Below, piece by piece: positions 9,208 through 16,816 of a DNA stretch of 47,348 bases. Under the pieces are notes generated by a model. The model was given only the letters and a program-made list of their open reading frames with translations, had not been told where the DNA came from and did not search any database. A program made the position numbers and the translations under genes. Every line of letters starts with the position of its first letter. Positions within the stretch are counted from its first letter, which is position 1. Source of the DNA: Curtobacterium sp. MMLR14_010. GTDB taxonomy: Bacteria > Actinomycetota > Actinomycetes > Actinomycetales > Microbacteriaceae. The DNA is taken from the NCBI RefSeq assembly GCF_001865015.1, contig NZ_MJGV01000079.1, positions 86,079 to 133,426 of the forward strand. The letters are read 5' to 3'.

Positions 9208-9292
9208 GGGCTCCCACGTTCTCGGTCGATGACCTCTGCATGGTAGTCGGCGTCAGCTGGGGCAGTCTGTGCGTGGTAGTGTTCCATGGCTG

Positions 9293-9379
9293 GCGCGAGT
9301 GGCGGAATTGGTAGACGCGCACGGTTCAGGTCCGTGTGCTGGAAACGGCGTGGGGGTTCAAGTCCCCCCTCGCGCACCA
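9293..9379 (+). tRNA. tRNA-Leu (anticodon CAG)
   Basis: This 87-nt gene folds as a class II tRNA. The acceptor stem pairs GCGCGAG (9293-9299) with CTCGCGC (9369-9375), followed by A and an encoded CCA (9377-9379). The anticodon stem CACGG/CCGTG encloses loop TTCAGGT, with CAG at 9327-9329, reading CUG codons. The T arm is GGGGG-TTCAAGT-CCCCC, and a long variable arm is present as expected for leucine. It is followed at once by a strong hairpin. A tRNA-Leu next to fhaA is also found in other actinobacteria. Confidence 0.96.
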
Positions 9380-9384
9380 GGCAA

Positions 9385-9420
9385 GACGAAGGCCCCGATC
9401 GAGAGATCGGGGCCTTCGTC
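9385..9420 (+). terminator. strong hairpin after tRNA-Leu
   Basis: A perfect 16-bp inverted repeat (9385-9400 with 9405-9420, core GGCCCCGATC) surrounds a GAGA tetraloop, starting six bases after the tRNA CCA. There is no clear T-run, which is common for high-GC terminators. Confidence 0.85.
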
Positions 9421-9528
9421 GTTCGAGGGGCCTCCGTCGTTCCCCGGGGCGTGTCTCCACAGGGGCGCCGTCCCGGCGATCCGTCCACAAGCGCTCCGTT
9501 CCCGGGCGCCCCGCCGACCCCTTCGGCC

Positions 9529-9543
9529 TACGGTGGCCGCATG
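9529..9543 (+). promoter_or_regulatory. leaderless-type -10 box and start of the epimerase gene
   Basis: TACGGT (9529-9534) lies six bases before the ATG at 9541, and no ribosome-binding site is seen. This places the likely transcription start at or next to the start codon. It is one of six such sites in the window. Confidence 0.5.
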
Positions 9544-10533
9544 AGCCCTCAGCGCGTGGTCGTCATCGGCGGCACCGGACACATCGGCACCTTCCTCATC
9601 CCGCGGCTCGTCCGCGCCGGACACGACGTCGTCAACGTCAGTCGTGGGACACGGTCGGCCTACGTCGACGCCCCGGAGTGGGAACAGGTCGAGCAGGTCG
9701 TCGCCGACCGCGAGCAGGAGGACCGCGACGGCACCTTCGGCGAGCGGGTCGTCGGACTGCGTCCGGACGTGGTCGTCGACCTGGTGTGCTTCACGCTCGA
9801 GTCGGCCGTCGCGCTCGTCGAGCGGCTGCGCGGCACCGGCGTGCACCTGGTCCACTGCGGCTCCATCTGGCGCGCGGGTCCGAGCTCGGTGCTGCCGATC
9901 ACCGAGGAGAACGGCACGGCGCCCGTCGGCGAGTACGGCGTCGAGAAGGACCGGATCGCCCGGATGCTCAAGCAGGAAACCGCCGATGGTGGTGTCGTGA
10001 CGACGTCACTCCACCCCGGCCACATCAGCGGTCCCGGCTGGATGCCGATCGGTCCGGTCGGCAACCTCGACCCTGGCGTGCTCCGCACGCTGTCCGCCGG
10101 GGAGTCGCTCGCGATCCCCGGGATCGGCGCGGAGACGATGGCGCACGTGCACGCCGACGACGTCGCCCAGGCCTTCCAGCTCGCGGTCGAGCACCGGGAC
10201 GCCGCCGCCGGTGAGGACTTCACGGTGGTGGCCCAGGACGCGCTGAACGTCCGTGGGTACGCCTCGCTCGCGGCGTCCTGGTTCGGCCAGGAGGCCCGGC
10301 TCGAGTCCGTCCCGTTCGACCGGTTCCGCGAGACCACCGACCAGGACGCGGCGCAGGCCAGCTGGGACCACCTGTCCCGGAGTCAGGTCTTCAGCATCGA
10401 CAAGGCACGCCGCCTGCTCGGGTACGAGCCGCAGCACACCGCGGGGGAGACCGTCGAGGAGGCCGTCCGCTGGCTCGTCGAGCACGGCGAGCTCGAGGTC
10501 GCCACGTCCTTCACCACGCCGGGGCGTTGGTGA
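9541..10533 (+). CDS. NAD-dependent epimerase/dehydratase family protein
   Basis: This is a predicted Rossmann-fold oxidoreductase of 330 residues from the extended SDR group. It has GGTGHIG near residues 10-16 for the dinucleotide and YGVEK (YxxxK) as the catalytic pair. The middle region contains LHPGHISGPGW, and HADDVAQAF is typical of nucleotide-sugar-epimerase-like proteins. The substrate cannot be told. The frame is open for a further 85 codons upstream, but that part lies over the tRNA and its terminator, so the ATG at 9541 was chosen. A leaderless -10 box supports this. The last codons, Arg-Trp-stop, lie inside a repeated palindrome shared with the convergent regulator gene. Confidence 0.85.
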   Translation: MSPQRVVVIGGTGHIGTFLIPRLVRAGHDVVNVSRGTRSAYVDAPEWEQVEQVVADREQEDRDGTFGERVVGLRPDVVVDLVCFTLESAVALVERLRGTGVHLVHCGSIWRAGPSSVLPITEENGTAPVGEYGVEKDRIARMLKQETADGGVVTTSLHPGHISGPGWMPIGPVGNLDPGVLRTLSAGESLAIPGIGAETMAHVHADDVAQAFQLAVEHRDAAAGEDFTVVAQDALNVRGYASLAASWFGQEARLESVPFDRFRETTDQDAAQASWDHLSRSQVFSIDKARRLLGYEPQHTAGETVEEAVRWLVEHGELEVATSFTTPGRW

Positions 10534-10600
10534 AGGTTCGGCGACAACCTTCACCAACGCCAGGGCGTTGGTGAAGGTTCGGCGCGATCCTTCACCAACG
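10522..10600. repeat. tandem palindromic repeat, two units, covering both convergent stop codons
   Basis: Two direct copies of a 22-bp sequence beginning GGGCGTTGGTGAAGG start at 10522 and 10563, 41 bp apart. Each is followed by its inverse: arms 10523-10538 with 10546-10561, and 10566-10577 with 10589-10600. The motif CGTTGGTGA supplies Arg-Trp-stop for the rightward epimerase, and on the other strand Arg-Trp-stop for the leftward PucR-type gene. The two hairpins probably act as a bidirectional terminator. Confidence 0.85.
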
Positions 10601-12130
10601 AGTGCCTGCCGGCAGCGCCACGAACGCCGCCCAGACGTCGGCGCGCGTCGCGAACAGGCCGAGGTCCCGACCGAGCAGACGGCCGGCGTGTTCGACGCGG
10701 GCGCGGGCCGTGTGCCGGTGGACGCCGAGGACCCGGGCGGTGCGGTCGTACTCGCAGTCCTGTTCGAGCCAGGTCCGGACCGTGCGGGTCAGGTCGGTGC
10801 CGGCGTCGGCGTCGTGGTCGACGAGGGGTGCGAGGAAGGCGCGGGCGATCGGTCCGGCCTCGGTGTGGGCGAGGTGGGCGAGGACGCCCTCGCGCGCGAG
10901 GTCGCCGAACTCGACGATGCCGACGCGGCCCTCGCGGCTGCGGCCGAGTGCCTGGACCGCCTGGGCCCTGGCCCGCGCGAAGTCGGCGTAGGGGACACCG
11001 TCCGACAGGCCCGCGTGCAGGTCGTGCTGCTCGACGAGTCGGTCGACGGGGCCGGTGTCGTCGGCACTGACGCAGACGAACAGGGCGTCATCGACCGCGA
11101 AGAAGCAGTGTCCTGGACGGTCCTGCACCCAGAGCTCGAGCAGGTCGACGACCCGGTCGACCTGCTCGTCGGCGACGTCGAGGGCCGCGACCCGGACCGG
11201 TTCGGCCGGCAGGGGTCCCCAGAGCTGCCGGGCGGTGGTCTCCACGACCGTGGGGTCGCCCGAGGACAGCATCGTCAGGAGCCCGGTGCGGAGGAGTCCC
11301 CGGGCGCGGGCGAGTTCGCGGTTCTGCTGCAGGGCGAGCCCGGCCAGGGCGATGACGGCGGTCACGACCTCGCGCCCTGGCTGGTCGAGGACGCTCGTCG
11401 CGATGGCGAGGACGCCGCTGAGGTGGCCACCGGACCCGAGCGTCTGCAGGGTGAACCGCCCGGTGGCGGTGCGGACCGGGAGGCTCGCCCGCTGTCCGCC
11501 CCGCAGCAGGCGGACGCTCTCCGCCTGCAGCTGGTGCTGCTCGTCCTCGGTGATGCCCCGGGTGGGGAAGGAACGGTCGAGCCGACCCGACACGTCGAGC
11601 AGGCCGACCCAGCAGTCGAGCTGGCGGGAGAGTTCGGCGATCGTGGCGCCGAGGCCATCCGGGCGCATCGCGGCGTGTGACACGGCACGCTGCGCGGCGA
11701 CGGACCAGTCGCGCCTGGCGTTCGCGTCACGGGCGACGGCGTCGGCGTTGGCCTGAGCGACCTGGATGAACGAGGTCTCGTACGGCACCTCGAACAGCGG
11801 GAGCCCCCGGGCACGGCACGCGGCGACGAGGGGGTCAGGGGTGCCGGCGCGGACGACCTCGGTACCGAAGCCGAGGGCGACGACGCCGCGGGCGCTGAGC
11901 CGTTCGACGTAGGCGTCCACGGGGTCGGACGGGACCTCGGGGTCGGCGCCGAACTGGGTGCCGGTGGTCAGGAGCGCCTGCCCTGGGGTCAGGAACGGGG
12001 TGGGGTCGGGGAGGTCGGAGCTGTGCAGCCACGACACCGGGGTGTCGAGGGCGGCGGGGTCATCGGTCGGTGTGAGCAGTCGAAGCCGGAGGTCGCGGCG
12101 GTCGAGCAGGGAACGCAGCGTCGCGGACAT
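10592..12130 (-). CDS. PucR-family transcriptional regulator, probable GABA/polyamine regulator
   Basis: This is a predicted DNA-binding regulator of 512 residues. The N-terminal PucR/purine-catabolism-type sensor region covers about 1-125, a GGDEF-like/CdaR-type middle region follows, and the C-terminal PucR helix-turn-helix lies around residues 450-495 (TWLEQDCEYDRTARVLGVHRHT). It is divergent from gabT with only 93 bp between starts, which suggests it controls the gabT-puo pair. PucR-type GabR of Corynebacterium glutamicum controls gab genes (recalled, not searched). The ATG at 12130 was chosen because TACAGT sits six bases upstream. The frame stays open far upstream, but only as antisense to gabT. 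The stop is inside the tandem palindrome. Confidence 0.87.
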   Translation of the reverse strand: MSATLRSLLDRRDLRLRLLTPTDDPAALDTPVSWLHSSDLPDPTPFLTPGQALLTTGTQFGADPEVPSDPVDAYVERLSARGVVALGFGTEVVRAGTPDPLVAACRARGLPLFEVPYETSFIQVAQANADAVARDANARRDWSVAAQRAVSHAAMRPDGLGATIAELSRQLDCWVGLLDVSGRLDRSFPTRGITEDEQHQLQAESVRLLRGGQRASLPVRTATGRFTLQTLGSGGHLSGVLAIATSVLDQPGREVVTAVIALAGLALQQNRELARARGLLRTGLLTMLSSGDPTVVETTARQLWGPLPAEPVRVAALDVADEQVDRVVDLLELWVQDRPGHCFFAVDDALFVCVSADDTGPVDRLVEQHDLHAGLSDGVPYADFARARAQAVQALGRSREGRVGIVEFGDLAREGVLAHLAHTEAGPIARAFLAPLVDHDADAGTDLTRTVRTWLEQDCEYDRTARVLGVHRHTARARVEHAGRLLGRDLGLFATRADVWAAFVALPAGTRW

Positions 12131-12142
12131 GTCGTCACTGTA
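12128..12142 (-). promoter_or_regulatory. leaderless-type -10 box of the PucR-type gene
   Basis: On the minus strand TACAGT (12142-12137) ends six bases before the ATG at 12130. There is no ribosome-binding site. The box overlaps the left half of the TCACTGT/ACAGTGA dyad, which would suit autoregulation. Confidence 0.45.
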
Positions 12143-12190
12143 TCCGCGGTGTCGAACTTCGGGCAGGGTGATGGACACGGCGGACAGTGA
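12135..12190. promoter_or_regulatory. candidate operator dyad between the pucR-type gene and gabT
   Basis: TCACTGT (12135-12141) and ACAGTGA (12184-12190) form a 7-bp inverted repeat. Each half is flanked on its inner side by CCGC or GCGG. The halves are about 49 bp apart, close to five helical turns, so a regulator multimer could bridge them. Binding by the PucR-type protein is inferred. Confidence 0.4.
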
Positions 12191-12210
12191 TGCTGCTCCG
12201 GCCCGGCTCC

Positions 12211-12226
12211 TAGCATCGGGCGCATG
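12211..12226 (+). promoter_or_regulatory. leaderless-type -10 box of gabT
   Basis: TAGCAT (12211-12216) lies seven bases before the gabT ATG at 12224, with no ribosome-binding site between them. Confidence 0.5.
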
Positions 12227-13579
12227 TCCACCGTCACTGCGCCGCGCACGGCCACCGGGGGCCCCGGCCTGCCGCAGGAGCGCCGCCTGGTCACCGCCGT
12301 CCCCGGTCCGCGCTCGCAGGAGCTCCTCGCCCGCAAGGCCGCCGCCGTGCCGAGGGGCGTCGGGGTCGCCGTACCGATCGCCGTCGTCGCAGCGGGCGGT
12401 GGCGTGGTCGTCGACGCCGACGGCAACTCGCTCATCGACCTCGGCTCGGGCATCGCCGTCACGTCGGTCGGCAACGCGGACCCGGCCGTCGTGGCCGCCG
12501 TCACCGCGCAGGCCGAGGCCTTCACGCACACGTGCTTCACGATCGCCGCGTACGAGGGCTACGTCGAGGTCGCCGAGGCGCTCAACCGCCTGACCCCTGG
12601 CGACCACGAGAAGCGGACGGCACTGTTCACCTCGGGCGCCGAGGCCGTGGAGAACGCGGTGAAGATCGCCAGGAGCCAAACGGGTCGGCAGGCCGTCGTG
12701 GTGTTCGACCACGCGTACCACGGCCGGACCAACCTCACGCTGGCGCTGACCGCGAAGAACCAGCCCTACAAGAGCGGGTTCGGGCCCTTCGCGCCCGAGG
12801 TCTACCGCGTCCCGATGTCGTACCCGTTCCACGACGGGCTCTCCGGCGCCGAGGCCGCCGCCCGCGCGATCAGCCAGATCGAGAAGCAGGTCGGTGCCGA
12901 GGACACCGCGGCCGTCCTCATCGAACCGATCCAGGGCGAGGGCGGCTTCGTGGTGCCCGCCGAGGGGTTCCTGCCGGCGCTCGCCGCCTGGGCCCGCGAG
13001 CACGACGTCGTCTTCATCGCCGACGAGGTGCAGACCGGCTTCGCCCGCACCGGCGCCATGTTCGCCAGTGAGCACGAGGGCATCGTGCCCGACATGGTCA
13101 CGACCGCGAAGGGCATCGCCGGCGGCATGCCCCTGTCCGCGGTGACCGGGCGCGCCGAGATCATGGACTCCCCGCAGGTCGGCGGCATCGGCGGGACGTA
13201 CGGCGGGAACCCGGTCGCGTGCGCGGCTGCCCTGGCTGCCATCGACGCGTTCGAGCACGGCGGGCTCGCCGAGCGTGCGCGGGCGATCGAGACGATCGTT
13301 CTGGGCGCGCTGCGGACCGCGCAGGCGCAGGACCCGCGCATCGGTGACGTCCGCGGCCGCGGTGCGATGCTCGCGATGGAGCTCGTCGACCCAGCGACGG
13401 GCGAGCCGGACGCCGGCCTGACCGGGCGGGTCGTCCGGTACGCCGCGGAGCACGGGGTGATCGCGCTGACCGCGGGGACGTACGGCAACGTCGTCCGCTT
13501 CCTGCCCCCACTGTCGATCGACGACGCCCTGCTCGCCGAGGGCCTCGGCGTCGTGCTCGACGGGCTCGCCACCGCGTGA
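12224..13579 (+). CDS. gabT: 4-aminobutyrate (GABA) aminotransferase
   Basis: This PLP enzyme transfers the amino group of GABA to 2-oxoglutarate, giving succinate semialdehyde and glutamate. The 451-residue protein is a full-length class III aminotransferase. TSGAEAVENAVKIAR (phosphate-binding loop) starts near residue 136, IEPIQGEGG lies near 233-241, IADEVQTGF contains Asp267 that contacts the PLP nitrogen, and TTAKGIAGGMP contains the Schiff-base Lys296. It is followed directly by putrescine oxidase, whose product leads to GABA, and divergent from the PucR-type regulator. The succinate-semialdehyde dehydrogenase needed for the next step is 3.2 kb downstream on the other strand. Confidence 0.93.
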   Translation: MSTVTAPRTATGGPGLPQERRLVTAVPGPRSQELLARKAAAVPRGVGVAVPIAVVAAGGGVVVDADGNSLIDLGSGIAVTSVGNADPAVVAAVTAQAEAFTHTCFTIAAYEGYVEVAEALNRLTPGDHEKRTALFTSGAEAVENAVKIARSQTGRQAVVVFDHAYHGRTNLTLALTAKNQPYKSGFGPFAPEVYRVPMSYPFHDGLSGAEAAARAISQIEKQVGAEDTAAVLIEPIQGEGGFVVPAEGFLPALAAWAREHDVVFIADEVQTGFARTGAMFASEHEGIVPDMVTTAKGIAGGMPLSAVTGRAEIMDSPQVGGIGGTYGGNPVACAAALAAIDAFEHGGLAERARAIETIVLGALRTAQAQDPRIGDVRGRGAMLAMELVDPATGEPDAGLTGRVVRYAAEHGVIALTAGTYGNVVRFLPPLSIDDALLAEGLGVVLDGLATA

Positions 13580-13641
13580 CGACCACCCACACCGAGTACC
13601 GTCACGACTCGGCACACCACCACGAGCCAGGGAGACGCACG

Positions 13642-15021
13642 ATGATCCAGAGAGACGTCGTCATCATCGGCGCCGGCGTGACCGGACTGATCGCCGCGAC
13701 ACGACTCCGTGCCGCGGGCCGCACCGTCGCCGTGCTCGAGGCCCGCGACCGCGTCGGCGGCCGCACGTGGACGGACCAGGTCGACGGCGTCACGCTGGAG
13801 ATCGGCGGGCAGTGGGTCTCGCCTGACCAGACCGCCCTGCTCGAGGTCCTCGACGAGCTCGGCCTGCAGACCCACGACCGGTACCGCGACGGCTCGAGCG
13901 TCTACGTCGACGCCGAGGGCACCCGCACCGAGTACACCGGCGACATCTTCCCGCTGCCCACCGCGACCGCGAACGAGATCGAGCGGCTGGTGGACGTCGT
14001 CGACGGTTTCGTGGCGCAGGTCGACCCCGCGCGGCCCTGGGAGGCACCCGATGCCCGGCAGCTCGACGCCGTCACCTTCCGCGACTGGCTGCACGGGCTC
14101 AGTGACGACCGGGTCGCCACCGACAACGTCGAGCTGTTCATCGCCGGCGCGATGCTGACGAAGCCCGCGCACGCGTTCTCCGCGCTGCAGGCCCTGCTCA
14201 TGGCCGCGTCCGCCGGCAGCTTCGCGAACCTGGTCGACGCCGACTTCATCCTCGACAAGCGGGTCGTCGGCGGCATGCAGCAGGTCTCTGAACGGCTGGC
14301 GGAGCAGCTCGGCGACGACGTCCACCTGGACGCGCCGGTCCGCACCCTGCGGTGGTCGACCACGGACGGCGAGGACGCGGTCGTCGCGCTCGCCGACGGT
14401 GGCATCGAGGTGCACGCGCGGCAGGCGCTCGTGGCCGTGCCGCCGCCCCTGTACGCGCGGATCTCGTTCGAGCCACCGCTGCCCCGACGCCAGCACCAGC
14501 TCCACCAGCACCTGTCGATGGGCTTCGTCATCAAGGTGCAGGCCGTCTACGACCGGCCCTTCTGGCGCGAGGCCGGCCTGTCCGGCACCGCGTTCAGCCC
14601 CTACGAGCTGGTGCACGAGTCCTACGACAACACCACCCACGGCGCGACGCAGGGCACCCTGGTCGGCTTCGTCTCCGACGAGCACGCCGACGAGGTCTCC
14701 GCCCTGCCGGCGGAGGAGCGGCGGGCCCGGATCCTGTCGTCGCTGGTGCACTACTACGGCCCCGAGGCCGCCGACCCCGTCGTCTACCACGAGAGCGACT
14801 GGGGCACCGAGGAGTGGACGCGCGGCGCCTACGCCGCGAGCTTCGACCTCGGTGGGCTCAGCCGGTACGGCGCCGACCAGCGGGCAGCGGTCGGCCCCCT
14901 GCGCTTCGCCTCGAGCGACCTGGCCGGAGCCGGCTACCAGCACGTCGACGGCGCGGTCCGCATCGGCCGCGAAGCGGCGGCCGAGATCGCCACCGTCCTG
15001 CCGCAGCCGGTGGTGCGGTAG
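13642..15021 (+). CDS. puo: putrescine oxidase (flavin monoamine oxidase)
   Basis: This FAD enzyme oxidises putrescine with O2 to 4-aminobutanal, ammonia and hydrogen peroxide. The 459-residue protein has the dinucleotide motif GAGVTG (10-15) and VLEARDRVGGRTW. It carries stretches that I recognise from actinobacterial putrescine oxidases, such as IGGQWVSPDQTALLE, MLTKPAHAFSALQA and KRVVGGMQQVS. The C-terminal FAD-binding segment is SDLAGAGYQHVDGAV. The ATG at 13642 has an AGGGAG ribosome-binding site. An in-frame GTG at 13576 overlapping the gabT stop would add 22 residues rich in His, Thr and Arg and is less likely. It probably shares a transcript with gabT, so one mRNA covers the oxidative entry and the GABA exit step. 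Confidence 0.9.
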   Translation: MIQRDVVIIGAGVTGLIAATRLRAAGRTVAVLEARDRVGGRTWTDQVDGVTLEIGGQWVSPDQTALLEVLDELGLQTHDRYRDGSSVYVDAEGTRTEYTGDIFPLPTATANEIERLVDVVDGFVAQVDPARPWEAPDARQLDAVTFRDWLHGLSDDRVATDNVELFIAGAMLTKPAHAFSALQALLMAASAGSFANLVDADFILDKRVVGGMQQVSERLAEQLGDDVHLDAPVRTLRWSTTDGEDAVVALADGGIEVHARQALVAVPPPLYARISFEPPLPRRQHQLHQHLSMGFVIKVQAVYDRPFWREAGLSGTAFSPYELVHESYDNTTHGATQGTLVGFVSDEHADEVSALPAEERRARILSSLVHYYGPEAADPVVYHESDWGTEEWTRGAYAASFDLGGLSRYGADQRAAVGPLRFASSDLAGAGYQHVDGAVRIGREAAAEIATVLPQPVVR

Positions 15022-15034
15022 TCAGGACCACCTG

Positions 15035-15080
15035 ACGGACTGGAGGCCCGGTGTCGGCTGGCACCGGGCCTCCCGTCCGT
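15035..15080. terminator. bidirectional hairpin, full copy of a dispersed element
   Basis: A 12-bp stem (GGAGGCCCGGTG, 15042-15053, with CACCGGGCCTCC, 15062-15073) is extended by ACGGAC/GTCCGT after one mismatch. It lies between the convergent puo and glycosyltransferase genes. Its outer arms (GGACTGGAGGC and GCCTCCCGTCC) recur elsewhere in the window. Confidence 0.85.
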
Positions 15081-15100
15081 GCCGTGGTCGGCCCCGTCGG

Positions 15101-16663
15101 TCAGTGACCGTGTGGACGCGGGTCGCGCTCGAAGGTGATGACGTAGAAGCCCTGGATCTGCTTGCGGGTCTCCTCGTGCCAGCGGTTGGCCTCGAGCAGG
15201 CGGCGCATGGTCGTGGGCTGCTTGCTGGTCAGGCCGCCGACGTACCAGATGCGGTCGACCTCGACCGTGCTGGGGAGGCGGTGGAGCGGCGTGCGCTCGG
15301 CCCAGAGCTCACCGATCGAGGCACCCGAGCGGACGAGGGTGAGGTCCTTCATCCCCGCGAAGGCGTCCGGGTACGAGGACGCGACGTACTCCGTGGTGCG
15401 GATCGGGTGACCGGGCAGCGGGCCGTACCAGACGCCGTCGGCACCGACGTCGGGGAGCGCGGCGCGCTCGCGGGTGATGTAGTCGACGGTGGCTGCCCAG
15501 TGCGACCCGGACTTGTGCAGGGCCTGGCGCTGCTGGACCCACGTCGGCGCTGCGAGTGCGGCGACGAGGGCGACCCCCACCACGACCGCGACCAGCGACA
15601 CGACGCGCCACCGGAACACGGTGATGCCCATCGCGATGAGCAGGGCGACGAACGGCGTCGTGAAGGTCAGGTAGCGGGAGTTGTAGAGCGGCTGGACCAG
15701 GACCGACACGGCGATGACGGCGACGATCGGCAGCACGACCGCCGGCAGGGCGATCTCCACGGCGACGATCCGGGTGCGCAGGCTCGGGACGGCGAAGGCG
15801 GTGACCAGCCCCACGAGCATCAGCGCCCCGCAGACGTACGCCATCCGGGTGGAGTCGCCGAAGTTCTGCTGCACCAGCACGGAGTTCGCCAGGCGGGCGT
15901 TCAGCTCGAGCTTCGTGCCGATCCAGTAGAGCTGCTTCGAGGCCTGTCCGGACGTCATCAGGACGAGGGGGACGACCCCAGCCCCGGCGACCGCGGCGGC
16001 GACGAGCCAGGAGACGAACGCCCGCCGGACGGCGCCCTGCTGCCGACGGGTGCCCAGCCAGATGAGTATCGTGACGCCCTGCGCGACGACGAGCAGCGCT
16101 GAGTACAGGAACATGTACGACCCGAGCAGGGCGACGACCGCGTACCCGAGCCACAGCGCCCAGGCACCGGCACGCCGGTGGATCGTCCGGTCGGCCGCGA
16201 GGACGAACACGAGCGCGAGGGCGATCGCCAGCATCATCGAGAAGGCGTACGAGCGGCCCTGTAGTCCCGCGGACGTGGTCCGGGGCAGCACGGCGAAGAC
16301 CAGGCCGGCAGCGACGGCCGCGTGGCTGCTGCCGGTGATCCGCCGCGCCAGGACGACGAGCAGGCCGGCGCCGACCCCGATGACGACGGCACTCGGCAGG
16401 CGGAGCAGGGCGAGGTCGTACGGGACCAGTCCGAACCAGAGGTGCATGAGCGCGTAGTAGGTGCTGTGCACGCCGTCGACGTTGTGCGCCATGTGCCAGA
16501 GCTCGGGCAGGGACCGCCGGGCGGCGCTCATCGTCGCGGCTTCGTCGACCCCGGCCGGGGAGTTCCAGGCGCCCAGGAAGGACACGACGGCCGCGACGAG
16601 GCCGACGACGACGCTGGAGAGGACCGGGCGTCCGGCCGTCCTGGAGGTCCACTGTTCCTGCAC
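15101..16663 (-). CDS. GT-C family polytopic glycosyltransferase (mannosyltransferase-like)
   Basis: This is a predicted integral-membrane glycosyltransferase that would use a polyprenyl-phosphate sugar on the outer face of the membrane. After a short N-terminus and first helix comes NSPAGVDEAAT, whose Asp-Glu pair in the first outer loop is the usual GT-C catalytic signature. About 10-12 helices follow to around residue 390, then a soluble C-terminal domain of about 130 residues. The acceptor is unknown. The start is uncertain: a GTG at 16663 has TACCGT six bases upstream (leaderless pattern, chosen here, 520 residues), while an ATG at 16696 (531 residues) has no ribosome-binding site. Confidence 0.82.
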   Translation of the reverse strand: MQEQWTSRTAGRPVLSSVVVGLVAAVVSFLGAWNSPAGVDEAATMSAARRSLPELWHMAHNVDGVHSTYYALMHLWFGLVPYDLALLRLPSAVVIGVGAGLLVVLARRITGSSHAAVAAGLVFAVLPRTTSAGLQGRSYAFSMMLAIALALVFVLAADRTIHRRAGAWALWLGYAVVALLGSYMFLYSALLVVAQGVTILIWLGTRRQQGAVRRAFVSWLVAAAVAGAGVVPLVLMTSGQASKQLYWIGTKLELNARLANSVLVQQNFGDSTRMAYVCGALMLVGLVTAFAVPSLRTRIVAVEIALPAVVLPIVAVIAVSVLVQPLYNSRYLTFTTPFVALLIAMGITVFRWRVVSLVAVVVGVALVAALAAPTWVQQRQALHKSGSHWAATVDYITRERAALPDVGADGVWYGPLPGHPIRTTEYVASSYPDAFAGMKDLTLVRSGASIGELWAERTPLHRLPSTVEVDRIWYVGGLTSKQPTTMRRLLEANRWHEETRKQIQGFYVITFERDPRPHGH

Positions 16664-16675
16664 GGAGCAACGGTA
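16661..16675 (-). promoter_or_regulatory. leaderless-type -10 box of the glycosyltransferase gene
   Basis: On the minus strand TACCGT (16675-16670) ends six bases before GTG at 16663. If real, it rules out the upstream ATG at 16696 as the start. Confidence 0.4.
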
Positions 16676-16750
16676 CTGGGGGCGACCTGACGTCATGCCG
16701 GGTGTGATGGCCGGCGGAGCCGGCTCGTGATGCGGAGGTGTTCAGCCGAC

Positions 16751-16786
16751 CGGGAGGCTCGGGGCCGGCTGGCACCGCGCCTCCCG
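16751..16786 (-). terminator. hairpin after the succinate-semialdehyde dehydrogenase gene
   Basis: CGGGAGGC (16751-16758) pairs with GCCTCCCG (16779-16786) around a GC-rich loop containing CCGGCTGGCACCG. It is a degenerate copy of the element at 15035-15080. It lies 31 bp past the stop of the leftward gene. Confidence 0.65.
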
Positions 16787-16816
16787 TCGCGGTGTGTGGC
16801 TGGGTCCGTCGGACCG

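Noticed and set aside
9293..9420. tRNA-Leu as an integration site for a mobile element
   Set aside because: No integrase, no direct repeat of the tRNA 3' end, and the flanking genes are the conserved kinase locus and ordinary metabolic genes.
12131..13615. N-terminal extension of the PucR-type protein by about 490 codons
   Set aside because: The extra part is antisense to gabT and low in complexity. A -10 box and the family length support the ATG at 12130.
13576..13641. GTG start of putrescine oxidase overlapping the gabT stop
   Set aside because: The added residues are unlike the family, and the ATG at 13642 has a good AGGGAG site directly before the FAD motif.
12802..14943. Long minus-strand open frame opposite gabT and putrescine oxidase
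   Set aside because: The translation is Arg/Gly/Ala/Val-rich with no motif. Long antisense frames are expected in DNA with such strong third-position GC.
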